DNA from: Orbus hercynius
Lineage (GTDB): Bacteria; Pseudomonadota; Gammaproteobacteria; Enterobacterales; Orbaceae
Direction: 5' to 3'
Length of the DNA stretch: 64,000 bases
Assembly: GCF_003634275.1 (NCBI RefSeq)
Contig: NZ_RBWY01000001.1
Location: forward strand, 310,001-374,000
A program made the position numbers and the translations under genes. Below the pieces are notes generated by a model, which had not been told where the DNA came from, searched no databases, and saw nothing but the letters and a program-made list of their open reading frames with translations. Shown here one piece after another: positions 40,684 through 48,342 of this stretch. Position 1 is the stretch's first letter; every line of letters begins with the position of its first letter.

Positions 40684-41004
40684 ATGAAAATATATTTAGT
40701 CTCCCTAGCCACTTTAGTGGTAATCCTATTAAATGGATGTGCAGTGCAAAACGATAAAACTAAAATTCACGGGCTTGGATTGACCTACAGCTCGAATGTA
40801 CAACAACTCAGTAACGGAGATTATTTCACTGAGGTTGAAGCATCGTTAGCATCAGGGCGTATTACCACCGCTGTTGAATTGGCGAATAAAAATGCCGTTG
40901 AGTTTTGCAAAGAACAAAACAAAACAATGGAACAAGTGATAAGTGAAACCAACTCCCATTTACTTGTTAATGGAACCGCTCGACTCACATTTCGATGTCT
41001 ATGA
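40684..41004 (+). CDS. Small lipoprotein of unknown function
   Basis: This 106-residue precursor has a signal peptide and lipobox LLNGC at about residues 15-19. A short mature part contains NGDYFTEVEASLASGRITTAVELANKNA and two late cysteines (EFCKEQ and FRCL) that may form a disulfide. It has a good ribosome site and stands alone between tRNA-Ile2 and the tail cassette. I do not recognise a family. It could be host-derived or a lysogenic-conversion-type gene of the phage remnant. Confidence 0.72.
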   Translation: MKIYLVSLATLVVILLNGCAVQNDKTKIHGLGLTYSSNVQQLSNGDYFTEVEASLASGRITTAVELANKNAVEFCKEQNKTMEQVISETNSHLLVNGTARLTFRCL

Positions 41005-41076
41005 CTCTAGTTGTTGCATTATAGCTTCGCAAGAGTAATATTGAATGATTTGTCATCTATTATCAATCGCTATGAG

Positions 41077-41120
41077 TGTACTTTAGTTTACATTAATATC
41101 TTTGGTAAACTTTAGTTTAT
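41077..41120. promoter_or_regulatory. Twin operator-like repeats ahead of the tail operon promoter
   Basis: The 11-mer ACTTTAGTTTA occurs at 41080-41090 and again at 41109-41119, 29 bp apart. Each copy sits in a dyad: TGTACTTTAGTTTACA at 41077-41092 and TAAACTTTAGTTTA at 41106-41119. The second copy ends 8 bp before the -35 of the next promoter, where an activator would bind. The repeats are directly visible and the role is inferred. Confidence 0.5.
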
Positions 41121-41127
41121 TTTTTGG

Positions 41128-41156
41128 TTGACCTTTGGGACGGATAATGGTATAAT
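41128..41156 (+). promoter_or_regulatory. Strong sigma-70 promoter P1 of the tail region
   Basis: TTGACC at 41128-41133 and a consensus TATAAT at 41151-41156 are separated by exactly 17 bp. It is among the best sigma-70 matches I saw in the window. Transcription should begin near 41163, only about 20 nt before a terminator hairpin. Confidence 0.8.
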
Positions 41157-41181
41157 TATTCCACAGTCAGAAATTGTATAT

Positions 41182-41205
41182 AACCACCTTATTGGTGGTT
41201 TTTTT
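41182..41205 (+). terminator. Terminator T1 directly after P1
   Basis: AACCACC, loop TTATT and GGTGGTT followed by a seven-base T run form an intrinsic terminator. There is no ORF between P1 and T1, so the pair would make a transcript of only about 43 nt unless it is read through. Confidence 0.85.
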
Positions 41206-41253
41206 ATACACAAATACCGATAATCGATATGGATTAATCCAAACGGTTTAATA

Positions 41254-41283
41254 TTGTTTTTGCTGCTTTAAAATGTGTATAAA
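41254..41283 (+). promoter_or_regulatory. Candidate promoter P2 of the tail region
   Basis: TTGTTT (41254-41259) and TATAAA (41278-41283) are 18 bp apart. Transcription would start near 41290, just before the second hairpin, repeating the P1-T1 layout about 125 bp downstream. Confidence 0.5.
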
Positions 41284-41297
41284 TTTTCCATCCAAAT

Positions 41298-41332
41298 AAA
41301 GCCTGAATGCATTCATTGATTCAGGCTTTTTT
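41298..41332 (+). terminator. Terminator T2 just before the first tail gene
   Basis: AAAGCCTGAAT, a 10-nt loop and ATTCAGGCTTT form an 11-bp perfect stem followed by a run of T. It ends 29 bp before the tail-terminator gene, so the tail operon can be expressed from P1 or P2 only if this hairpin is overcome. Confidence 0.88.
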
Positions 41333-41361
41333 ATTAGAAATGATAATAAAGGATATTGCAT

Positions 41362-41808
41362 ATGTTGGATTTAAGAACGGTCTTTCAGCGGTTAAAGGAG
41401 CAAGTTGAGGGTTATGAATATGTTGGTGATGCACTTGATTTAGCTAATGTGCAAAAAACACAATATTTAGATAAAACGGCGGTGTATCTTGAGGTAAAAA
41501 GTATCAGAGCATCAACCGATAGCGATAAGCAGCTTGTAATGCTTAAAGGCAAAACGCGGCAATCTGTTGTGATGACTTTTGCTGTAACGATTGTGGCTAA
41601 AAATCATCGCTACCAATCTGCGCCAATATCAAGTGATTTGGAGTCAGTACTGCCACAAATTCGTCAGGCGCTTATTGGCTGGCATCCAACGCTTTTTGCT
41701 ACGACTTCATGTCAGCTTTTATCGGGTGAGATGCAATGTTATAACGAGCAATTACAAATTTGGCAAGATGTTTATCAAGTTGGTTTTGCCATTGGTTCTA
41801 ATCGATAA
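41362..41808 (+). CDS. Phage tail terminator protein
   Basis: This 148-residue protein starts at the ATG at 41362 (AGGA 8 nt upstream; a TTG at 41356 is too close to it). It has the gp37-like tail-terminator layout: an N-terminal helix MLDLRTVFQRLKEQV, a central strand region, the helix with VLPQIRQALIGWHP and the late strand QIWQDVYQVGFAIG. Tail terminators cap the tail tube and, in a full phage, join it to the head. It is the first gene of the tail operon. The call rests on pattern and position. Confidence 0.65.
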   Translation: MLDLRTVFQRLKEQVEGYEYVGDALDLANVQKTQYLDKTAVYLEVKSIRASTDSDKQLVMLKGKTRQSVVMTFAVTIVAKNHRYQSAPISSDLESVLPQIRQALIGWHPTLFATTSCQLLSGEMQCYNEQLQIWQDVYQVGFAIGSNR

Positions 41809-41925
41809 CTTGTTCATATTAAAAGTATAGCTGCTGGTCAGCAAAGGCGTTAAGACGATTTTAGGTAGGAAAAAACAGCTTATCTAATTAGGTTAAAATT
41901 TAAAATTATATAAGGAGAAAGCGAA

Positions 41926-42684
41926 ATGTCTCAATTATTTTCATTCCAAGGGCGGATTTTATTAGGCGAACGTTTAGAAAATGGTAAACCAGGTAAGCTT
42001 GAATGGGTCGGTAACGCACCGTCTTGCACATTATCTATTGCCACGGAAAATGCAGAAAAAATAGAAAGTTTTAGTGGCCAGCGTTTACCTTATGGTCGTA
42101 TACAAACCAGTAAAAAAGCAACCATTAAATTAAATTTGGATGAAATTTTACCGACTAATTTAGTTCAAGGGCTCTATTCTACTCAGGTTAAAACTGAGGG
42201 GGGAGCGATTACTTCAGAGCTACTGCCAGCTGGCTTAGAATCAGGGGATATTATCCGTTTAGATAATCCTTTTATTGATGAAGAATCTTTAATTATCAAA
42301 GATAGCGCAGCTAATCCCATTACTGTTGATAAAACCAAGTTCATTGTTGAATCTGTCAGTGCGGGTTTACTTAAAATTGTGAATACTGCAGGCTTAGTGC
42401 AACCTTTAAAAGCTTCTTATCATTTCACTAAACGTTCAGCATTCACCATCTTGAGCCAAACACCGCCTGAGCGCTATTTTGTATTAGATGGCGTTAATAC
42501 AGAAAACAATCAACCGATTGTCTTGAGCTTATATCGTGTTCGATTTGATCCTGCAGAAAGTTTGGATTTAATTAACAGCGAATATGGTTCTCTATCATTA
42601 AGCGGTAGCGCACTATTAGATACCGTTAATGTTAATGATCCTGCTTTAGGTGGTTTTGGTAAATTAGAGCTGAAGGCAGCTTAA
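41926..42684 (+). CDS. Major tail tube protein
   Basis: This 252-residue protein begins SQLFSFQGRILLGERLENGKPGKLEWVGNAPSC and is rich in beta strands. A central inserted region covers about residues 85-160. Position (after the terminator, before the frameshifted chaperone), size and composition fit the tail tube protein that stacks into the non-contractile tail. AAGGAG precedes the ATG at 8 nt. The next gene begins 1 nt after its stop. Confidence 0.7.
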   Translation: MSQLFSFQGRILLGERLENGKPGKLEWVGNAPSCTLSIATENAEKIESFSGQRLPYGRIQTSKKATIKLNLDEILPTNLVQGLYSTQVKTEGGAITSELLPAGLESGDIIRLDNPFIDEESLIIKDSAANPITVDKTKFIVESVSAGLLKIVNTAGLVQPLKASYHFTKRSAFTILSQTPPERYFVLDGVNTENNQPIVLSLYRVRFDPAESLDLINSEYGSLSLSGSALLDTVNVNDPALGGFGKLELKAA

Positions 42685-42685
42685 T

Positions 42686-43183
42686 ATGGCAACGAAAGTT
42701 GAGCAAAATAAAACTGCACAAGTACAACAGTCAGAACTTACCGAGTTAAGCATACTATTTCCAGATAGTCGTATGACAATCTCGGGAAGGGACATTGTGG
42801 TTAGGGAGCTACGCTTTGCTGAGCAGTTACGTTGGCAAGCGACCTTAAATGACATTGCGCGCAGTTTTGATGAAATGAATGTACATAACATCAATTTTTT
42901 TGAAGAAGGATTAACTGTTCTAGGCAATCATGCAGATAAATTGCTTGATATTGTCGCTTTTTGTTGTGATCAGCCAAGAGATTGGATTGAGTCCCTTCCG
43001 GCATCACAAGGAGAAGAGCTGCTGATTACTTGGTGGACTGTCAATAATAGTTTTTTTGTCCGTCGCCTACTGCGCCAAAATATCATGAAGAAAATATCGC
43101 AAACAGCAGTAGGCAATCAACAACTCGGTGGGGGCGAATTTTCGCAGTCCTTATCAGAGCCGGTCATACAAGAGAATCCATAG
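42686..43183 (+). CDS. Tail assembly chaperone (gpG-like)
   Basis: This 165-residue soluble protein lies between the tube and tape-measure genes, the fixed place of the lambda G/GT-type chaperones. Its N-terminal part (ELTELSILFPDSRMTISGRDIVVRELRFAEQLRWQA) resembles phage tail assembly chaperones. Near its 3' end another frame opens that carries a typical GT extension. A ribosomal frameshift is expected to make a second, longer form. It holds the tape measure soluble until the tube forms and is absent from the finished particle. Confidence 0.65.
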   Translation: MATKVEQNKTAQVQQSELTELSILFPDSRMTISGRDIVVRELRFAEQLRWQATLNDIARSFDEMNVHNINFFEEGLTVLGNHADKLLDIVAFCCDQPRDWIESLPASQGEELLITWWTVNNSFFVRRLLRQNIMKKISQTAVGNQQLGGGEFSQSLSEPVIQENP

Positions 43184-43335
43184 TTAATTATACCTTCAGA
43201 CAAATTACGCTGTTTTATCAGGAAGCCAATTTGCTTGATAACCAATTGCAAGCTCGTCATATGCTTGCCGTTAATAAAGGGCTTGCCGGCGGTAAAGAAG
43301 CAGAGGAACAGTTAAAAATGTTATGGACTGATTGA
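43051..43335 (+). other. -1 frame extension of the tail chaperone (gpT part of GT)
   Basis: The frame one base behind the chaperone frame is open from 43051 to a TGA at 43333-43335. Past the chaperone stop it reads VNYTFRQITLFYQEANLL, then a short helical end, EEQLKMLWTD. This piece has no start codon of its own and looks like the gpT part of GT proteins. The best candidate slip region is the G run at 43130-43134 (GGT GGG GGC in the zero frame), which gives a fusion of about 217 aa. It is not a textbook heptamer. Confidence 0.55.
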
Positions 43336-43426
43336 TCTCATCGATGTTGATGGGATTCGTCACTTTATATTCATCCCGCACCAATAAAAATAGCGGTACG
43401 GGATGAATTATTATTAGGATACGAAA

Positions 43427-44920
43427 ATGGCACTTAATTTAGACAAAATTAATAACGCTATCGGTGAATTAGATGAGGCAAAAAAACAGTTTTTGTCATT
43501 CAATGCAGAGATTGCCAAAACAACCAATGAGCTTGGTAATGCCGGTTCTAAAACGGCCGCCATAGCTGAGCTACAAATAGCTTCCATCGATAAAGTATTA
43601 CAAAAAATTCAAGTAGCAAAACGTCAAGTTTCAGGTGCGATCGATGCGGCGATCAGTGAAAATTTTCCCTCATCAGAGGTCGAAAAAAACCTCAATATCG
43701 CAAAACAACTAGAACGACTTCGATTCCAGTTTGTATCTGCAGCGGATGCAGATGGCATTAAGGGGATGAGTGAATTAAGTGAAGTTAACAAACTGCAAAC
43801 TTATCAAGCCAAGATCGCTGAAATTAATAGTAAGTTAGCTGCAGAGTCACAGACGTTATCACAGCAAAAAAATGCTAATTTATTAACTGAATTTGCTTAT
43901 AAACAAAAACTTGCTGCGCTACACAAACAAACTTCTGAGCAGTTGCAAGAACAGATTAGTCAATTAGAAGATTTTCAAACTCACACATCAGCTCAAGTCA
44001 AACAGTCAGCTCAAAGCACAATTGAGAGTACTCGTCTTACGCAGGGAGTTAACGAAGCCCAAGGTGAAGGTATCACTGACGCTATAACCAGAAGTTCGAT
44101 AAATAGTGGTCTTAACCAGAATCTTGGCAAAGTATTTTCTGGCGAGATGACATTTGCTGATATGAGCAAAACCATTTTTGCTGATATTCAACAAAATTTA
44201 ATGCAAGAAATGATGAAAAATATTGCTGAGATTATGACGCAGATGTCGATGAATTTAATGCAAATGGTTTCAGAACCCTTTAAAAAAGGTTTGAGCAGTG
44301 TTTTTGACTCATTATTTAGCAATCCTGATTCCATGTTAGGTGGACTGAGTAATAGCATACAAGGGTTAGTTGGGCAGGTTAACGGATTATTTGGTGGGTT
44401 TTTCAGTCAATTATTTAAAGGCACGGGTGGTAGCTTTTCGTCTATGTTCAGTAGTGATGGGCTATCTGGATTACTCTCGCTAGTGAATACTTTTTTTCTC
44501 GCTGATGGCGGAGTGGTGCGTGGTCCCGGTAATGAAACAAGTGACTCGATTCCAGCTTGGTTATCTGACGGCGAATTTGTTACTCGTGCTGCGGTTGTTA
44601 AACAGCCCGGGATGTTGCCATTTTTACATGATGTTAATACACGTGGATTTTTGGCGGTGAATGATTATGCCAGACGAGTTCGTCACGCAACAGGAGGCAT
44701 TGCTGGAACTCCAGCTGCTTTAACTAGTCCATCACTTGGTAATGTGAGCTTAAGTGAAGGAACAAGCAAAGCAACAACAGTTGAAAACGCGGTTAATTTA
44801 CATGTTTATGATGATCCTCAGCGAATTATTAATTCATCATTTTCCGATGGCGGAATGGAAAGTTATTACTTGAAAATTGAACGTAATCCCCAACGATTAA
44901 AATCGATTTTAGGAGTATAA
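43427..44920 (+). CDS. Tail tape measure protein (short)
   Basis: This 497-residue protein has a long helical, Gln- and Ser-rich N-terminal half (about residues 1-230, likely coiled coil). A Met-rich amphipathic stretch follows at about 255-300 (MQEMMKNIAEIMTQMSMNL). A glycine-rich hydrophobic part comes next, and then the C-terminal motif FLADGGVVRGPGNETSDSIPAWLSDGEF seen in many tape measures. At about 1.5 angstrom per residue it would set a tail of roughly 75 nm, which is short for a siphophage. No muralytic domain is visible. The baseplate genes follow after 2 nt. Confidence 0.75.
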   Translation: MALNLDKINNAIGELDEAKKQFLSFNAEIAKTTNELGNAGSKTAAIAELQIASIDKVLQKIQVAKRQVSGAIDAAISENFPSSEVEKNLNIAKQLERLRFQFVSAADADGIKGMSELSEVNKLQTYQAKIAEINSKLAAESQTLSQQKNANLLTEFAYKQKLAALHKQTSEQLQEQISQLEDFQTHTSAQVKQSAQSTIESTRLTQGVNEAQGEGITDAITRSSINSGLNQNLGKVFSGEMTFADMSKTIFADIQQNLMQEMMKNIAEIMTQMSMNLMQMVSEPFKKGLSSVFDSLFSNPDSMLGGLSNSIQGLVGQVNGLFGGFFSQLFKGTGGSFSSMFSSDGLSGLLSLVNTFFLADGGVVRGPGNETSDSIPAWLSDGEFVTRAAVVKQPGMLPFLHDVNTRGFLAVNDYARRVRHATGGIAGTPAALTSPSLGNVSLSEGTSKATTVENAVNLHVYDDPQRIINSSFSDGGMESYYLKIERNPQRLKSILGV

Positions 44921-44922
44921 AA

Positions 44923-45783
44923 GTGGCTTTTTTAATAGGAACAGTAGACGATAGTAATGGCCAATGGGCGCATTATAATTTATTACAAACAATACATGAT
45001 TTTGCCACTAAAAATGGTTGGCAAGCGATCTTATACGATACATCAAAAGCTAACAGAGAATTGATTTTGAAGGGCCTCGGTTATAGTGGTAAGGAGAATA
45101 TTTATCTCTGTTTTTATACTTATCAAAACGCTAATAGTGATTATTATAATTTAGCCGTTGGTACGGCATTAGGCTATGTACCGAGTAATAACATCCTGAC
45201 TCAGCCGAATGTGACTTATTCTGGTGTGCCAATGCATAATCGCCGTATTGAGTATTGGCTCAGCTTGACACCGCAAAGGCTTGCTGGTGCTTTTAAAGTG
45301 GGAACACCTGTTTATGAGTCATTTTATGTCGGCAAGTTTTTATCCTATTCGTTACCTAATCAATATCCATTACCACTAGTTTGTGCCGGAATGTTAAATG
45401 GTGCTGAGAATGTAAGGTTCAGTGATACTAAACATACAATACCTTATAAAAGTGGTTATGATTACAATAATAACAAGTACTTAAAAATTTTTTTTAATGA
45501 TGGTAATTGGATTACTCCTCAAGTATGGCCTTGGAATAATACTGAGGGGTTAACTGGAAGTGATAAACACTTAAGACCAATCAATAATACTTATGCTTTA
45601 TTAGAAACCCGCCTAATGGATGGAAATGGGATATATGGTGAGTTGGAAGGCATTTATCATATTACCGGATTTGATAATACTGTTGAAAACACAATTATCA
45701 TCGATGATATCAAATACGTTGTTATTCAAGATGTCGCACGTACAGGACCCAATGATTATTATGCATTAAAGTTGGAGGCTTAA
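44923..45783 (+). CDS. Distal tail/virion protein, paralogue A
   Basis: This 286-residue protein starts at GTG 44923 with AGGAG 8 nt upstream. It begins AFLIGTVDDSNGQWAHYNLLQTIHDFATKNGWQAI and ends with an IIDDIKYVVIQDVART strand. It has no signal peptide or membrane segment and is Tyr/Asn-rich, typical of virion proteins. It shares start, length and layout with the next gene, so the two look like diverged tandem copies. Its place after the tape measure suggests a distal-tail or tip role. The precise function is unknown. Confidence 0.55.
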   Translation: MAFLIGTVDDSNGQWAHYNLLQTIHDFATKNGWQAILYDTSKANRELILKGLGYSGKENIYLCFYTYQNANSDYYNLAVGTALGYVPSNNILTQPNVTYSGVPMHNRRIEYWLSLTPQRLAGAFKVGTPVYESFYVGKFLSYSLPNQYPLPLVCAGMLNGAENVRFSDTKHTIPYKSGYDYNNNKYLKIFFNDGNWITPQVWPWNNTEGLTGSDKHLRPINNTYALLETRLMDGNGIYGELEGIYHITGFDNTVENTIIIDDIKYVVIQDVARTGPNDYYALKLEA

Positions 45784-45786
45784 CCG

Positions 45787-46653
45787 ATGGCTTATTATAC
45801 AGGAATCGCGCAAACGCCTGAAGTTTTATTATCGGCTTTACATAATGCGTGTCTCGATAATGGATGGAGTCTTAATAACAATATACTGAGTAAGAACGGA
45901 TGTTATGTGAAAACTTATGTTAATGGCGTAACAATTGTTATTCAAGGAGCTATAGATAACATTTTTGGTATTTGCTCTGGTACGGCTTCTTATTGTGCTG
46001 TCGCAACGGATATTAGTTATCCTTTAACATATCATGTGCATGTACATGATCTTGAAGTCTATTCTTTTATTAATTTTAATGTAGATCGCTACAGTTATCT
46101 CTCATTTGGTCAAAGCCCGATTGGTGGTATTCCTGGTACAGGTAATTGGATATCAGGAACGTGTGATGGTAGATCGCGTATTTCTGATACCTCACTTGCG
46201 TATCAAGATGATTTTTGTCATATGATGTTTAGCCAACGTGAAAATAACCGGATTTCAACGTCTTCTTTTTTTCATCATGGAATTGATGGTCAGTGGTCTG
46301 GCACTGGTAAAAATGAGGTAAATTCAAAAGCCGTAGCGACGCTTGAATGTTATCCAGCGATGAGTTATCAACCAAACAAATGGAATGGTGAAGCGATACT
46401 AATTCCAATAAGGCCTGTTATTTATCGACCCCAGCAGCGCAGAACGATTGTTGGTCAATTACGGCATGCATTTTATATCCGTATTGATAATTATGAACCT
46501 CTACAAATAATCAGTATTGGTAACAGAAAATATAAAATCTACCCTTGGATTCGCAAAAATACAGAAAATCGTAGCTTTTCTGGCTCTGCTCAGACCTCTA
46601 CATTAATACATAGCGGAACTTATGGAGTGGCTGTGAGTTATGACGGAGATTAA
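45787..46653 (+). CDS. Distal tail/virion protein, paralogue B
   Basis: This 288-residue protein begins AYYTGIAQTPEVLLSALHNACLDNGWS, matching the pattern of the preceding gene (small N-terminal strand, then a helix ending NGW). It ends with an IGNRKYKIYPWIRKNT strand. It carries several cysteines near the middle (GICSGTASYCAV) that the first copy lacks. It starts 3 nt after paralogue A. A role in the tail tip is inferred from position. No enzyme motif is seen. Confidence 0.52.
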   Translation: MAYYTGIAQTPEVLLSALHNACLDNGWSLNNNILSKNGCYVKTYVNGVTIVIQGAIDNIFGICSGTASYCAVATDISYPLTYHVHVHDLEVYSFINFNVDRYSYLSFGQSPIGGIPGTGNWISGTCDGRSRISDTSLAYQDDFCHMMFSQRENNRISTSSFFHHGIDGQWSGTGKNEVNSKAVATLECYPAMSYQPNKWNGEAILIPIRPVIYRPQQRRTIVGQLRHAFYIRIDNYEPLQIISIGNRKYKIYPWIRKNTENRSFSGSAQTSTLIHSGTYGVAVSYDGD

Positions 46654-46656
46654 ACT

Positions 46657-48342
46657 ATGGTATCAATTTATGGCTATCAACTGATTTCTCCAATAGGCGG
46701 AATTGCTAATTCTCATTTATCACCTGAATTGCTAAGTTTAACTCATACGTGGTTTCCTTATAATCAAGCAAAGGCTAGTATGGCTCTGTTTGATCGGATA
46801 AATCATGGCATGGGCGATGCATTATCTCGTCATATAAAGGGATTTAATACATTGTCTTATAAGGACCTCTTTTACAATCAAGTTCATATTCAACCCAATA
46901 CGATTGATCTTGGTAATATAGTGAGCTCACAAGAGTTTGATACTTATGTTTGGAATGCGCATTTTAAGCCAAAACAATTAAATGCAATCGATGGTGTAAG
47001 TGATGGAGTCAGGTTGGGTGATAAAACGGCGCCTTATTGCTTTGGTCCCTTAGAAGAACAGCATTATAAAATAACGATCACTCCTGAAGGGCCAACTATC
47101 ATTGACGATAACATCATCTGGTGCTTTGATATTGAAAACCCGTTACTTCATTTAACCGGCAATCGCGTTGTCGCTTTTAGCTTTATGCCGAATTGGGATA
47201 GTCCTATTGTGGAGCAATTAGAGTGGTCAACGGATGTGATGACTAGTGAAACTGGCGTTGAGCAGCGTAGCGCGTTATATGCCGCGCCGCGCCGTTATTT
47301 AACCGCAAATTTCTATGTTGATAGTTGTAATCGCCAGTTATTACATAATATGTCAAGTTGGTTTGGCCATAATTGGGCGGTACCTATTTGGCCTTATGTG
47401 CAATTTACGCAACAAGCTATTGCAATTGGAACGCAGAAAATTTATTGCGATACGGTTAACGTTGATTTTCAAGTGGGAGGATTAGCCTTTTTATGGATGA
47501 ATCCTATTACGTATGAAATTGCTGAAATTATGGCAATTAATCATGATAATATCCAAGTAAAAAGGCCGATATTAAATGATTGGCCAATTGGCACTAGGAT
47601 CTATCCAGCTATCTCTGCCAGGTTTTCTAACAGCCCTCGTTTTAATCGCAAGACGGATGATTTTCAAGACGTTAGTATTGAGTTTAGAGCAGCAGCTGTC
47701 AGCGAATATCGCGCTCAAGCACCAGATGCAATTTATAAAGGTTATCCTGTATTTGATTTATTACCTGATGAAAGTGAAGATTTGACGGGTGAGTACCTAC
47801 AATTGTTATCGGTTTTGGATAATAAAATGGCATTGCCACGTGTAACGGATATTGCTAAAAATCGTTTCTATTTACAAGGTTATCGTTGGCTCGGGCTTGG
47901 GCGTGAAGAACGATCGCATCTCAAATCATTACTTTATTATCTAAACGGTCAACAACGGCCGATCTGGTTACCCACTCACGCACAAGATTTAACGGTGGTC
48001 AAAATGATTACTGCTAGTGAACCGGTGCTGACTATTCAAAATTGTGGTTATAGCCGCTTTGCCAGTAAGGATAGTGATAAAAAATATCTTTACATCAAAT
48101 TAACTGATGGTTCGATATTTTATCGGCAAATTATTAGTAGTTGTAGTCATGGTGAACTTGAAAGCTTATCGCTTGATATACCGCTAAACCGTCAGATTAA
48201 GCCAGAACAAATTTTGCGTATTAGCTATATGCGATTATGTCGTTTAAATAGTGATAGCGTTGATATCAAACATTTGACTGATTCGCAAGGTTTAGCAAGT
48301 TGTGAATTGATCTTTAGGAGGGTGTTAGATAATGAACTTTAA
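46657..48342 (+). CDS. Baseplate/tail structural protein
   Basis: This 561-residue protein begins VSIYGYQLISPIGGIANSHLSPELLSLTHTWFPYNQAKA. It is beta-rich, with the conserved-looking pieces NWAVPIWPYVQF and HLKSLLYYLNGQQRPIWLPTHAQDL. The latter, with RRPIWLP-type wording, is common in phage proteins that sit beside BR0599 proteins in B3/D3112-like tails. Its last 11 bases overlap the next gene. A baseplate scaffold role is inferred. Confidence 0.58.
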   Translation: MVSIYGYQLISPIGGIANSHLSPELLSLTHTWFPYNQAKASMALFDRINHGMGDALSRHIKGFNTLSYKDLFYNQVHIQPNTIDLGNIVSSQEFDTYVWNAHFKPKQLNAIDGVSDGVRLGDKTAPYCFGPLEEQHYKITITPEGPTIIDDNIIWCFDIENPLLHLTGNRVVAFSFMPNWDSPIVEQLEWSTDVMTSETGVEQRSALYAAPRRYLTANFYVDSCNRQLLHNMSSWFGHNWAVPIWPYVQFTQQAIAIGTQKIYCDTVNVDFQVGGLAFLWMNPITYEIAEIMAINHDNIQVKRPILNDWPIGTRIYPAISARFSNSPRFNRKTDDFQDVSIEFRAAAVSEYRAQAPDAIYKGYPVFDLLPDESEDLTGEYLQLLSVLDNKMALPRVTDIAKNRFYLQGYRWLGLGREERSHLKSLLYYLNGQQRPIWLPTHAQDLTVVKMITASEPVLTIQNCGYSRFASKDSDKKYLYIKLTDGSIFYRQIISSCSHGELESLSLDIPLNRQIKPEQILRISYMRLCRLNSDSVDIKHLTDSQGLASCELIFRRVLDNEL

